Positions 51,481 to 60,545 of a DNA stretch of 64,000 bases are shown here, piece by piece. Source of the stretch: Mycobacterium sp. 852002-10029_SCH5224772 (GTDB lineage: Bacteria > Actinomycetota > Actinomycetes > Mycobacteriales > Mycobacteriaceae); NCBI RefSeq assembly GCF_001667315.1, contig NZ_LZHT01000029.1, positions 58,343 to 122,342 on the forward strand, written 5' to 3'. Every line of letters starts with the position of its first letter. The first letter of the stretch is position 1. The translations under genes were made by a program, and so were the position numbers. The notes beneath the pieces were generated by a model that was not told the DNA's origin, did no database searches, and was given only the letters and a program-made list of their open reading frames with translations.

Positions 51481-51531
51481 GAATGTGCGGCTGTACGCAC
51501 ATTCGGCGGTCAATGTGCGGCTGTCCGCACA
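51481..51531. repeat. Two adjacent short hairpins after the CTG repeat
   Basis: GAATGTGCG (51481-51489) pairs with CGCACATTC (51496-51504) around a 6-nt loop. TGTGCGG (51514-51520) pairs with CCGCACA (51525-51531) around CTGT. The two units are alike (AATGTGCGGCTGT, then CGCACA and TCGG). They could be terminators of the oxidase gene or members of a small palindromic repeat family. Confidence 0.7.
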
Positions 51532-51548
51532 CTCGGCGCCAGCGATGG

Positions 51549-51578
51549 TTGACATATTGCTGTATCTGTCGTACGAAT
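51549..51578 (+). promoter_or_regulatory. Promoter and imperfect dyad in front of the CYP130 gene
   Basis: TTGACA (51549-51554) and TACGAA (51572-51577) are 17 bp apart, with the start ATG 51584 about 6 nt later, a leaderless layout. Overlapping the spacer, 51551-51570 forms an imperfect dyad (GACA-n-AT, then AT-n-TGTC), a fit for the TetR-type regulator encoded downstream. Confidence 0.5.
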
Positions 51579-51583
51579 GAGAC

Positions 51584-52825
51584 ATGGCTGTCGTTATGTC
51601 TCACCACGCGCCGGTCGCCTTCCAGCTCGCGACCGCCGCCACCTGGCCGAACCCGTGGTCGATGTACCGCGCGTTGCGCGACCACGATCCCGTGCACCAC
51701 GTCGTGCCACCCAGCCACCCCGAGCATGACTACTACGTGCTCTCCCGGCACGCCGACGTGTGGGCCGCCGCCCGCGACCACGAAACCTTCTCCTCGGCAA
51801 AGGGTTTGACCGTCAACTATGACGATCTGGAACTGATTGGGCTGCAGGACAATCCGCCATTCGTGATGCAGGATCCGCCGGTGCACACCGAGTTTCGCAA
51901 GTTGGTGTCGCGCGGCTTCACGCCGCGACAGGTCGAGGCGGTGGAGCCCAAGGTGCGGGAATTCGTCGTCGAGCGCATCGAGGGGTTGCGCTCGGCCGGC
52001 GGCGGCGACATCGTCACCGAGCTGTTCAAACCGCTGCCGTCGATGGTGGTTGCACATTACCTCGGTGTGCCCGAAGAGGATTGGGTGCAATTCGACGGCT
52101 GGACCCAGGCGATCGTCGCGGCTAACACCGCCGAAGGCGGCGTCGCCGGCGCGCTGGAAACCGTCGGCGATGCGGTCGGGTCGATGATGGCCTACTTCAC
52201 CGGCCTGATCGAACGTCGTCGCACCGACCCCGAGGACGACACCATCTCCCACCTGGTGGCTGCCGGGGTCGGCGCCGACGGTGACATCGCCGGCACGCTG
52301 TCGATCCTGGCCTTCACGTTCACGATGGTCACCGGCGGCAACGACACCGTCACCGGGATGCTCGGTGGGTCGATGCCGGTGTTGCACGAGCGGCCCGACC
52401 AGCGAAAGCTCCTGGTGGACAACCCCGAATTGATCACCGACGCCGTCGAGGAGTTGCTGCGGATGACCTCGCCGGTCCAAGGACTGGCGCGCACGACCAC
52501 GCGCGACGTGACGATCGGCGATACCACCATTCCCGCCGGACGCCGGGCGCTGCTACTCTACGCGTCGGCCAACCACGACGAACGCCAATACGGGCCGGAC
52601 GCCAACGAGCTCGACGTGACCCGATGCCCGCGCAACATTCTGACGTTCAGCCACGGCGCACACCACTGCCTGGGCGCCGCCGCGGCCAGGATGCAGTCGC
52701 GGGTTGCGCTCACCGAACTGCTGGCCCGATGCCCGGACTTCGAGGTGGACGAGTCGGGCATCGTCTGGGCGGGCGGCAGTTACGTGCGGCGGCCGCTGTC
52801 GGTGCCGATTCGAGTGCAGTCCTGA
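51584..52825 (+). CDS. cyp130: Cytochrome P450 (CYP130-like)
   Basis: 413 aa. The heme-binding segment is FSHGAHHCLGAAAARMQ with the thiolate Cys at about 362. The ExxR motif is in EELLRM, and the I helix reads MVTGGNDTVTG. A soluble bacterial P450; mycobacterial CYP130 is known to bind aryl amines and azoles, its natural substrate being uncertain. It is transcribed from a sigma-A-like promoter directly upstream and ends overlapping the TetR start by one base, so the two form an operon (as Rv1256c/Rv1255c). Confidence 0.92.
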   Translation: MAVVMSHHAPVAFQLATAATWPNPWSMYRALRDHDPVHHVVPPSHPEHDYYVLSRHADVWAAARDHETFSSAKGLTVNYDDLELIGLQDNPPFVMQDPPVHTEFRKLVSRGFTPRQVEAVEPKVREFVVERIEGLRSAGGGDIVTELFKPLPSMVVAHYLGVPEEDWVQFDGWTQAIVAANTAEGGVAGALETVGDAVGSMMAYFTGLIERRRTDPEDDTISHLVAAGVGADGDIAGTLSILAFTFTMVTGGNDTVTGMLGGSMPVLHERPDQRKLLVDNPELITDAVEELLRMTSPVQGLARTTTRDVTIGDTTIPAGRRALLLYASANHDERQYGPDANELDVTRCPRNILTFSHGAHHCLGAAAARMQSRVALTELLARCPDFEVDESGIVWAGGSYVRRPLSVPIRVQS

Positions 52826-53406
52826 TGGCCGGGAACGACTGGCTTTCGTCGCGCCGCAACGAAGCGGCCGCCGACCGGATCCTCGACGCGGCCGAGGAGC
52901 TCTACACGCAGCGCGACTCCGATTCGATCGGCATGAACGAAATCGCCAGGGCCGCAGGGTGTTCCCGCGCAACGCTGTACCGGTATTTCGAAAATCGCGA
53001 CGCCCTGCGCACCGCTTATGTGCACCGCGAGACCCACCGGCTCGGCCGCGAGATCCTCGCGCGCACCGGCAGCATCGAGGACCCGCACGAAAGGTTGATC
53101 GCGAGCATTCTCGTCACCTTGACGATGGTGCGCGAAAGTCCCGCGCTGGCGTCCTGGTTCGCCACGACCCGCCCGCCGGTCGGCGGTGAGCTCGCAGGGC
53201 AGTCCGACGTGATCGCGGCCCTGGCGACGGCGTTCCTGCACTCGCTGGGAGCCGATGATCCCGCGGCCGTCGAACGCCGGGCCCGCTGGGTGGTCCGGGT
53301 GATCGTCTCGATGCTGATGTATCCGGGCCGCGACGACAACGAGGAGCGGGCGATGATCGAGGAGTTCGTCGTCCCGATCGTGACGCCGGTGTCCGCCCGC
53401 GGCTAG
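52825..53406 (+). CDS. TetR-family transcriptional regulator
   Basis: 193 aa. The DNA-binding domain is ADRILDAAEELYTQRDSDSIGMNEIARAAGCSRATLYRYFENRDALRTAYVHRE (about 14-66); the C-terminal helix bundle is variable. It overlaps the CYP130 stop by one base and is likely a local repressor; the imperfect dyad in the CYP130 promoter is a candidate operator. It converges with the acyltransferase gene. Confidence 0.9.
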   Translation: MAGNDWLSSRRNEAAADRILDAAEELYTQRDSDSIGMNEIARAAGCSRATLYRYFENRDALRTAYVHRETHRLGREILARTGSIEDPHERLIASILVTLTMVRESPALASWFATTRPPVGGELAGQSDVIAALATAFLHSLGADDPAAVERRARWVVRVIVSMLMYPGRDDNEERAMIEEFVVPIVTPVSARG

Positions 53407-53435
53407 GCGCCGCCGGATTGGCCGACGTCGGTCGC

Positions 53436-54575
53436 TCAGTCCCGGACCCGCGTGAAGCGGTGCAGCAGCCACGCCAACGGGATCGTCAGCACCAGCGTGG
53501 CAACGAACAGGTTCAGCATCGGGCCGGTATAGACGCGCGCGCCGACCACGTAGTCCATCGCGAATTCCATGGTGATCAGGTGGATCAGGAAGATTTCGTA
53601 GGAGATCTCCCCCAGCCACACCATGGGGCGGCTGGCCAGCAGCCGCGAATACCATCCGTGGTCCCCCAACGCCAGGGGCGCCACCGCCAGTGCGGCGATC
53701 ACGGCATAGAAACAGGTCTTGAACAAGGCTTCGCTCAGCGTCGCCGGGGATGTGGTGGGCGCGCCGGCGATGGGGGTGGACACGATGAAATAGCTGATGG
53801 TCGCCAGCGGGATGGCGATGAACCCGTAGCCACGCACACCCATCTCTTGCAACACCGTGAGCATCATGCCGGCAAGGAACCAGGCCAGGTAGGTGGGCAG
53901 CCATAGCCGCGCGCCGTCGGGAAACCAGTGGTCGGTGTGCACGAGAACCAGCCACGCCGGGCTGATCAACGTCATGCCCGCCAGGGTGCCCAGCACCAAT
54001 TTCGGTTGCCATTGCCGCCGGCAGATCAGCACCAGCAGCAGGTATGCCAGCAGCGGAAGGATGACGTAGAAGGAGGCCTCTACCGCCAGGCTCCACATCT
54101 GGGTCAGCCCCTGGTGCAGATACTTGCCCAGGTAGCCGTTGCAATAGATCTGGGTCAGCGTCAGGTTGCGCGCCAATCCCAGCCACGTGTGTCCGGGGTT
54201 GGGCCCCGCCTCGCGGTAGTGGTACAGCACGTAGGCGAACAGCACGGTGACGACGTAGGGGGGCATGATGCGCCGAACCCGGTGCCGCGCATAGCGACTC
54301 AGCGACGGCGACGGGCCACCGGTTGCGGCGGACTTCACCCACGGACGGAACAGCAGGTAGCCGGAGAGCACGAAGAAGATCGGCACCCCGATCTCCATCC
54401 GGGAACCGACCAGGCCCCAATAGCCGTGGGTGTATTTGCCGGTGGTGTAGGCCGCGTGGGTCCCAACGACGAGCAGCGCGGCGACAGCGCGGACGCCGGT
54501 CAGTGAGGCGACGCGGTCGACGCGAGAGGTCTGCTCGAGCCCGCCCTGGGCGTCCTGTTCTTCGGACAGTGTCAT
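53436..54575 (-). CDS. Membrane-bound acyltransferase 3 family protein
   Basis: 379 aa with about ten transmembrane segments. Motifs are SLTGVRAVAALLVVGTHAAY (catalytic-type His), GVPIFFVLSGYLLFRPW and SLSRYARHRVRRIMPPY (Arg-rich loop), all typical for OafA/ExoZ-type O-acyltransferases. It probably acetylates or acylates a surface glycolipid or sugar. The start overlaps the DEAD-box gene stop (ATGA), an unexpected pairing. Equivalent to Rv1254. Confidence 0.88.
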   Translation of the reverse strand: MTLSEEQDAQGGLEQTSRVDRVASLTGVRAVAALLVVGTHAAYTTGKYTHGYWGLVGSRMEIGVPIFFVLSGYLLFRPWVKSAATGGPSPSLSRYARHRVRRIMPPYVVTVLFAYVLYHYREAGPNPGHTWLGLARNLTLTQIYCNGYLGKYLHQGLTQMWSLAVEASFYVILPLLAYLLLVLICRRQWQPKLVLGTLAGMTLISPAWLVLVHTDHWFPDGARLWLPTYLAWFLAGMMLTVLQEMGVRGYGFIAIPLATISYFIVSTPIAGAPTTSPATLSEALFKTCFYAVIAALAVAPLALGDHGWYSRLLASRPMVWLGEISYEIFLIHLITMEFAMDYVVGARVYTGPMLNLFVATLVLTIPLAWLLHRFTRVRD

Positions 54576-56272
54576 CCGCCGTGTTTCCTGCGCGGCTTCC
54601 CGCCGTCCCGGGCGCGGGCCTTCCCGGAGGACTTGTCCGGCTGAAGGTTGATCAGCACCCCCGAAATGCGGGTTTGCTCCAGTCTTTTCAGCGTCGAATT
54701 GGGTAGCTTGGCCGGCAGTTCCACCAGCGAGAAATCCGGCCCGATCGAGATGTGGCCGAAATCGCTGCGGTGCAGCCCGCCCTCGTTGGCAATGGCGCCG
54801 ACGATGGCGCCCGGACCGATCTTGTGACGCTTGCCCACCGCGATGCGGTACGTGGCGAACGGCCTTGTCGACCTTGGCTTTTCGGGGCGATCGCGCTGTT
54901 CGGTACGCCGCTCGCGCCGCTCGCGCGGAGGCTCGGGCGCCATCAGGAATTCCTCGCCGTCCCGCGATAGCAGGGCCAGCGCGGCGGCGATATCGGCCAT
55001 CGGGGTGTCGTGCTCGCGCTCGTAGTCCTGGACCAGCTTGCGGAACAGGTCGATGCCGGAAGCCCCGAGCGCGGTGGTGATGGAATCGGCGAACTTGGCC
55101 ACGCGCTGCGCGTTGACGTCCTCGACGGTGGGCAATTCGGTTTCGGTGAGCGTTTGCCGCGTGGCCTTTTCGATCGCCTTGAGCAGGTGCCGTTCGCGCG
55201 GGGAGACGAAAAGCAGCGCGGTTCCCGAACGCCCGGCCCTGCCCGTGCGCCCGATCCGGTGCACGTACGACTCGGTGTCATGCGGGATGTCGTAGTTGAG
55301 TACGTGCGAGATCCGCTCCACATCCAGCCCGCGGGCCGCCACGTCGGTAGCGACCAGGATGTCGATGCTGCCGTCCTTCAGAGCGGCGACAGTCCGCTCA
55401 CGCTGACCCTGCGGGATGTCTCCGTTGATGGCGGCCGCAGAAAAACCTCGCGCCCTTAGCTTTTCGGCGACTTCCTCGGTGGCCTGTTTGGTTCTGACGA
55501 AGACGATCATCGCCTCGAACCGCTCGACTTCCAGAACCCGTGTCAGCGCGTCCATCTTGCGCGGGCCGGCGACCTGGATGTAACGCTGCGAAATGTTCTC
55601 GGCGGTAGCGGTTTTCGCTTTGGTGCTGACCTCGAGTGGATCGTGCAGGTACTTGGTGGTGAGCTTGCCGATCGCGGACGGCATGGTCGCGGAGAACAAC
55701 GCCACCTGTTTGTATTCCGGGGTCTCCGACAGAATGCGATCGACCTCTTCGGCGAAGCCCATGGTGAGCATCTCGTCGGCCTCGTCGAGCACCAGGTAGT
55801 CGACGTGGGACAGGTCCAGCGTCCCCCGTTCGAGGTGGTCGATCACCCGGCCGGGCGTGCCGACCACCACGTGGGCGCCGCGCCTGAGCCCGGCCAGTTG
55901 CACGCCGTAGGACGAGCCGCCGTAGATCGGCAGCACGTTGATCTTCGGCAGGTGGGCTCCGTACCGGCTGAACGCCTCGGCGACTTGCAGGGCCAGTTCG
56001 CGGGTGGGGGCGAGCACCAGGGCCTGGGTGGCGGTGCTGGTGACGTCGATCTTGGACAGGATCGGGATCGCGAACGCGGCCGTTTTGCCGGTGCCGGTCT
56101 GCGCCAGCCCGACGACGTCCGATCCGGCCATCAGCGCCGGGATCGTCGCGGCCTGGATGCCGGTCGGTGATTCGTAACCGACATCAGCGACCGCCCGCAG
56201 AACCGAGGGGTGGATCTGCAGGTCGGCAAACGTCGTAGAGGCAGCCTCAGCCGGGCTGTCTGAGAGGGTCAT
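54572..56272 (-). CDS. deaD: DEAD-box RNA helicase with DbpA/CsdA-type RNA-binding domain
   Basis: 566 aa. Motifs: Q motif about 35-40, I AQTGTGKT (57-64), II VLDEADEM, III SAT, VI HRIGRTGRAGR. A C-terminal RNA-binding domain starts at YRIAVGKRHKIGPGAIVGAIANEGG and is followed by a basic tail (RARDGGKPRRKHGG). It probably assists ribosome assembly and mRNA decay, especially in cold. A low-complexity Arg/Glu linker (PPRERRERRTEQRDRPEKPR) joins the parts. The promoter region upstream contains two copies of a 34-bp repeat. Confidence 0.94.
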   Translation of the reverse strand: MTLSDSPAEAASTTFADLQIHPSVLRAVADVGYESPTGIQAATIPALMAGSDVVGLAQTGTGKTAAFAIPILSKIDVTSTATQALVLAPTRELALQVAEAFSRYGAHLPKINVLPIYGGSSYGVQLAGLRRGAHVVVGTPGRVIDHLERGTLDLSHVDYLVLDEADEMLTMGFAEEVDRILSETPEYKQVALFSATMPSAIGKLTTKYLHDPLEVSTKAKTATAENISQRYIQVAGPRKMDALTRVLEVERFEAMIVFVRTKQATEEVAEKLRARGFSAAAINGDIPQGQRERTVAALKDGSIDILVATDVAARGLDVERISHVLNYDIPHDTESYVHRIGRTGRAGRSGTALLFVSPRERHLLKAIEKATRQTLTETELPTVEDVNAQRVAKFADSITTALGASGIDLFRKLVQDYEREHDTPMADIAAALALLSRDGEEFLMAPEPPRERRERRTEQRDRPEKPRSTRPFATYRIAVGKRHKIGPGAIVGAIANEGGLHRSDFGHISIGPDFSLVELPAKLPNSTLKRLEQTRISGVLINLQPDKSSGKARARDGGKPRRKHGG

Positions 56273-56292
56273 CGCCCAAGGAGTCTAGTGGT

Positions 56293-56326
56293 ATCGCCAG
56301 CTCAGCAGAGCGGAGTGCAGCGGGTC
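56293..56326 (+). repeat. 34-bp direct repeat, copy 1
   Basis: Starts ATCGCCAGCTCAGCAGAG and ends GTGCAGCGGGTC; identical to 56349-56382 (56-bp period). It shares the ATCGC start and GCAGCGGGTC end with the 48-bp family at 1566-1670, so it may be a distant relative. Confidence 0.85.
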
Positions 56327-56348
56327 ACCACGGAAGGACCCCAGCGTG

Positions 56349-56382
56349 ATCGCCAGCTCAGCAGAGCGGAGTGCAGCGGGTC
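56349..56382 (+). repeat. 34-bp direct repeat, copy 2
   Basis: Identical to copy 1 at 56293-56326. Both lie between deaD and lprE, whose genes diverge. Confidence 0.85.
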
Positions 56383-56460
56383 GCCCCCTGTCCGGCGGTC
56401 CGCGTGATCATCAGCACAGCCGAGCGGGCCCCGGCCACGCCTGCCACACCCGAGGAGCCG

Positions 56461-57066
56461 ATGACGGTACGGTGCGTCGATGTGTGGTCGCTACCGTGTC
56501 GTACCGAGCCACTGACCTGCTCGGCCGCTGTCGCATTGCTCACCTTCGCGTTGACCGGCTGCGGTTCAGGGGACTCGACAGTCGCCAAGACACCGCAGGC
56601 GAGGACGACGTCTGAGACCGCGTCGATCACGGCCCCGGCCACGCCATCGCCGGCTGCCCGGCCCGGCAACGCGCCGCCGGCCGATCCGTGCGCGGTCAAC
56701 CTCGCCTCGCCCACGATCGCGAAGGTGGTGTCCGAGCTGCCGCGCGACCCGCGCAGCCAGCAGCCCTGGAACCCCGAGCCGCTGGCCGGCAACTACAACC
56801 AGTGCGCGCAGCTGTCGGCGGTGATCATCAAGGCCAACACCAACGCGGTCAGCCCCACCACCCGCGCGGTGCTGTTCCATCTCGGCCAATTCATCCCGCA
56901 GGGTGTCCCCGATACCTACGGATTCAACGGCATTGACCCGGCACAAACCACGGGCGACACGGTGGCGCTGACCTACCCCGGCGGGATCAAGGGCTTGAAC
57001 ACCAACGTGAAGTTCCATTGGAACGGCAACGCGGTCGAGCTGATCGGCAACACCCCCGCGCACTAA
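56461..57066 (+). CDS. lprE: Lipoprotein LprE
   Basis: 201 aa from ATG at 56461. The signal ends in lipobox ALTGC (Cys about 29). The mature part is a short Thr/Ala/Pro linker followed by a beta-rich domain: PCAVNLASPTIAKVVSEL, GNYNQCAQLSAVIIKANTNA, FHLGQFIPQGVPDTYGFNG. The LppP/LprE-type domain is an outer-membrane-facing lipoprotein of unknown function. It is divergent from deaD, with two repeat copies between them. Confidence 0.88.
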   Translation: MTVRCVDVWSLPCRTEPLTCSAAVALLTFALTGCGSGDSTVAKTPQARTTSETASITAPATPSPAARPGNAPPADPCAVNLASPTIAKVVSELPRDPRSQQPWNPEPLAGNYNQCAQLSAVIIKANTNAVSPTTRAVLFHLGQFIPQGVPDTYGFNGIDPAQTTGDTVALTYPGGIKGLNTNVKFHWNGNAVELIGNTPAH

Positions 57067-57126
57067 GCCCGGGCGCGCCCGCCCGGCGCGACCATCCTGT
57101 CGGGGCCCTGACCTACAGTGGCTCCA

Positions 57127-60100
57127 GTGTTTGTGACCGGCGACAGCATCGTTTACAGCGCGTCGGACCTTGCCGCTGCCGCCCGCTGCGAATTCGCGCT
57201 GCTGCGGGATTTCGACGCCAAACTCGGCCGCGGGCCCGCGACCGCGATCGAGGACGAACTGCTTGCGCGGACGGCCACCCTCGGCGACGAGCATGAGCGG
57301 CGCGAGCTCGCGCGATTGCGCGAGCGGTTCGGGGATGCCGTCACGGTCATCGGCCGCCCGGCCTACACACCTGCCGGGCTGGCGGCGGCGACCGACGCGA
57401 CGCTGCGCGCCGTCGCCGGCCGCGCACCCGCGGTGTATCAGGCCGCGATGTTCGACGGTCGCTTCCTCGGATTCGCCGACTTCCTGGTACGTGACGGCGA
57501 GCAGTATCGAGTCGTCGACACCAAGCTGGCCCGCTCCGAAAAGGTGACCGCGCTGTTGCAGCTGGCCGCCTACGCCGACGCGTTGGCCGCCTCGGGTGTG
57601 CCGGTCGCGCCCGAGGCCGAACTGCGGCTCGGCGATGGAACGGCCGTGCGGCACCGCGTCTGCGACCTGGTCCCGGTTTACCGTTCGCAGCGGGCACGGC
57701 TGCAACGGCTCCTCGACGACCACTACGCGGGCGGGACCGCCGTCCGCTGGGACGACGAAGGCGTGGCCGCCTGTTTTGGGTGCCCGGTGTGCGTCGAGCA
57801 GCTGCGGGCTGCTGACGATGTGCTGTTGGTCGCGGGCTTACGGGTAAGCCAGCGGGACAAGCTGTTTGAGGCCGGTATCACCACCGTCGCCGAGCTTGCC
57901 GCGCATCGCGGACCGGTGCCCGAGCTGGCGCCCGGTGTCGTCGCCACCTTGACCACCCAGGCAAAACTGCAAGTCCGCGAACGCGACACCGGCGTTCCGC
58001 AGGTCGAGGTCATCGACGCGCAGCCGCTGGCGCTGCTCCCCGAGCCGGACCCCGGTGATCTGTTCTTCGACTTCGAAGGCGACCCGCTGTGGACCACCGA
58101 TGGCCGTGAGTGGGGCCTGGAATATCTGTTCGGCGTTTTGGAGGCCGGGCCGGCGGGCGCCTTCCGCCCGCTGTGGGCACACACCCGGACAGACGAACGC
58201 AAGGCCCTGACCGATTTCTTGGCGATGGTGGCCAAACGCCGCAAGCGCCGCCCGAATATGCACATCTACCATTACGCGCCCTACGAGAAGACCGCGTTGT
58301 TGCGGCTCGCCGGGCGTTACGGCGTCGGCGAGGACGAAGTCGACGAACTGCTGCGCAGCGGTACGCTGGTCGACCTTTACCCGTTGGTGCGCAGGAGCAT
58401 TCGGGTCGGCGCGGAGTCATTCAGCCTCAAGGCGCTCGAGCCGCTCTACATGGGGACCCAACTGCGCGTGGGCGACGTGACCACCGCCGCCGGCTCGATC
58501 ACCTCCTACGCGCGGTTCTGCGAACTGCGCGCGGAGGGCCGCGGCGACGAGGCCTCCTCCGTGCTCAAGGAGATCGAGGATTACAACCACTACGACTGCC
58601 GGTCGACTCAGGAATTGCGCAACTGGCTGATGCTGCGCGCCTATGAATCCGGCGTCGTACCGATCGGTGCCCAGCCCGTGGGCGACGGCAACACCGTCGA
58701 GGACCGCGACCGGCTGGCGGTGACGTTGTCGGCCTTCACCGGGGCCGCCGGCATCGACGAGCGCTCCCCGGAGCAGACGGCGGTGGCGCTGCTGGCCGCC
58801 GCCCGCGGCTACCACCGGCGCGAGGACAAGCCCTTCTGGTGGGCGCATTTCGACCGGCTGAACTTCCCCATCGACGAATGGGCGGATAACACCGATGTTT
58901 TCGTCGTCGAGGACGCATCCGTCAGCGTCGACTGGCATACGCCTCCCCGCGCGCGCAAGCCGCAGCGACGGCTGGAGTTGAGCGGCCAGCTGGCGCGCGG
59001 TGATGTGAAGAGCGACGTCTTCGCGCTGTACAAACCGCCGGCGCCGCCCGGCATGACCGACAGCCCCGACCGGCGGGCGGCCGGACGGGCCACGGTCGTC
59101 GAGGCCGACGATCCGGCGGTACCCACCACCGTGGTCGTCCTTGAACGAGTTGGCAGCGACGGCAAGCCATTTCACCAGCTGCCCTTCGCGCTGACCCCCG
59201 GCCCACCCATTCCGACCACGGCCCTGCGGGAGTCGATCGAGGCGACGGTCGCCGCGGTGGCCGACGGACTGCCGCGCCTACTTTCCAGTGCCGTCGTCGA
59301 CGTCCTGTTGCGCCGCGCGCCCCGCACGCGCAGCGGCACTCCCCTGCCACGCGGCACCGACACCGTCGCCGACATCACCGCCGCGCTCCTCGATTTGGAC
59401 TCGTCGTACCTGGCGGTGCACGGGCCGCCCGGCACCGGCAAGACGCACACGGCCGGACGGGTGATCCAACACCTGGTCACCCAGCACGGCTGGCGCGTCG
59501 GCGTGGTCGCGCAATCGCATGCCACGGTAGAAAACCTGCTGGACTGTGTGATCGACGCCGGCCTGGATCCCCAGCGGATCGCAAAGAAGCGTTATGACCA
59601 CCACGCTCCACGCTGGCAAGAGATCGACGGCAGCGCGTACGCCGCGTTCCTGGCCGACACGCCGGGCTGCGTGATCGGCGGCACCGCATGGGATTTCGCC
59701 AACGCGAACCGGGTGCCGCCGGGGAGCATCGATCTGCTGGTGATCGACGAGGCGGGCCAGTTCTGTTTGGCCAATACCATCGCCGTAGCCCCGGCCGCCG
59801 CGAATCTGCTGCTGCTCGGCGACCCCCAGCAATTGCCGCAAGTCAGCCAGGGCACGCACCCGGAACCGGTGGACACTTCCGCGCTGGACTGGCTGGTCGA
59901 CGGTCAGCGCACTCTGCCCGACCAACGTGGCTACTTCTTGGACCGCTCCTACCGGATGCATCCGGCGGTCTGCGCCGCGGTTTCCGCCCTGTCCTACGAA
60001 GGCAGGCTGCATTCCCACGAATGCACCGCCGCCCGCCACCTGGACGGGCATCAGCCCGGTGTGCGGCTGCTTTCGGTTGAGCACCAGGGCAATTCGACCG

Positions 60101-60540
60101 ACAGCCCCGAGGAGGCCGACGCGATCGCCGCCGAGATCCGGCAACTGCTCGGCGCGTCGTGGACCGATGAGCACGGCACCCGGGCATTGACCGCCGACGA
60201 TGTGCTGGTGCTGGCCCCCTACAACGCCCAGGTGGCCCTGCTGCGCCGCCGGTTGAGCTCGGCCGGACTCGGCGCGGTCCGGGTGGGGACGGTCGACAAG
60301 TTCCAGGGCGGGCAGGCGCCCGTGGTGTTCGTCTCGATGACGGTTTCCTCCATGGATGTGGTGCCCCGCGGAATCTCCTTCCTGCTCAACAGGAATCGAC
60401 TCAACGTGGCGGTCAGCCGGGCGCAGTATGCGGCGGTGATCGTGCGGTCGCCGTCGCTGACGGAGTACCTGCCCGCCACGCCCGCGGGCCTGATCGACCT
60501 GGGCGCATTCCTGGCGCTCACCGAGCCCGGTCTGCGCTGA
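57127..60540 (+). CDS. Fused RecB-like nuclease (TM0106 family) and superfamily 1 helicase
   Basis: 1137 aa (GTG 57127; an earlier GTG at 57118 is in frame). The N-terminal 500 residues are a TM0106-type RecB-like nuclease: ADFLVRDGEQYRVVDTKLARS, with the Asp-Lys pair of the PD-(D/E)xK fold, a helix-hairpin-helix part, and an RNase H-like segment DLFFDFEGDPLW. The C-terminal half is a UPF1-like helicase with GPPGTGKTHT (about 764), VIDEAGQF, LLGDPQQLPQV, GTVDKFQGGQAP and LLNRNRLNVAVSRAQ. A DNA or RNA repair role is likely. Equivalent to Rv1251c. TACAGT 7 nt upstream fits a leaderless start at 57127. Confidence 0.9.
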   Translation: MFVTGDSIVYSASDLAAAARCEFALLRDFDAKLGRGPATAIEDELLARTATLGDEHERRELARLRERFGDAVTVIGRPAYTPAGLAAATDATLRAVAGRAPAVYQAAMFDGRFLGFADFLVRDGEQYRVVDTKLARSEKVTALLQLAAYADALAASGVPVAPEAELRLGDGTAVRHRVCDLVPVYRSQRARLQRLLDDHYAGGTAVRWDDEGVAACFGCPVCVEQLRAADDVLLVAGLRVSQRDKLFEAGITTVAELAAHRGPVPELAPGVVATLTTQAKLQVRERDTGVPQVEVIDAQPLALLPEPDPGDLFFDFEGDPLWTTDGREWGLEYLFGVLEAGPAGAFRPLWAHTRTDERKALTDFLAMVAKRRKRRPNMHIYHYAPYEKTALLRLAGRYGVGEDEVDELLRSGTLVDLYPLVRRSIRVGAESFSLKALEPLYMGTQLRVGDVTTAAGSITSYARFCELRAEGRGDEASSVLKEIEDYNHYDCRSTQELRNWLMLRAYESGVVPIGAQPVGDGNTVEDRDRLAVTLSAFTGAAGIDERSPEQTAVALLAAARGYHRREDKPFWWAHFDRLNFPIDEWADNTDVFVVEDASVSVDWHTPPRARKPQRRLELSGQLARGDVKSDVFALYKPPAPPGMTDSPDRRAAGRATVVEADDPAVPTTVVVLERVGSDGKPFHQLPFALTPGPPIPTTALRESIEATVAAVADGLPRLLSSAVVDVLLRRAPRTRSGTPLPRGTDTVADITAALLDLDSSYLAVHGPPGTGKTHTAGRVIQHLVTQHGWRVGVVAQSHATVENLLDCVIDAGLDPQRIAKKRYDHHAPRWQEIDGSAYAAFLADTPGCVIGGTAWDFANANRVPPGSIDLLVIDEAGQFCLANTIAVAPAAANLLLLGDPQQLPQVSQGTHPEPVDTSALDWLVDGQRTLPDQRGYFLDRSYRMHPAVCAAVSALSYEGRLHSHECTAARHLDGHQPGVRLLSVEHQGNSTDSPEEADAIAAEIRQLLGASWTDEHGTRALTADDVLVLAPYNAQVALLRRRLSSAGLGAVRVGTVDKFQGGQAPVVFVSMTVSSMDVVPRGISFLLNRNRLNVAVSRAQYAAVIVRSPSLTEYLPATPAGLIDLGAFLALTEPGLR

Positions 60541-60545
60541 GGGGC

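Noticed and set aside
50441..52480. 679-aa open frame antisense to the FAD-linked oxidase and CYP130
   Set aside because: It spans two well-supported genes and the CTG repeat. The product is His/Asp/Gly-rich with no recognisable domain.
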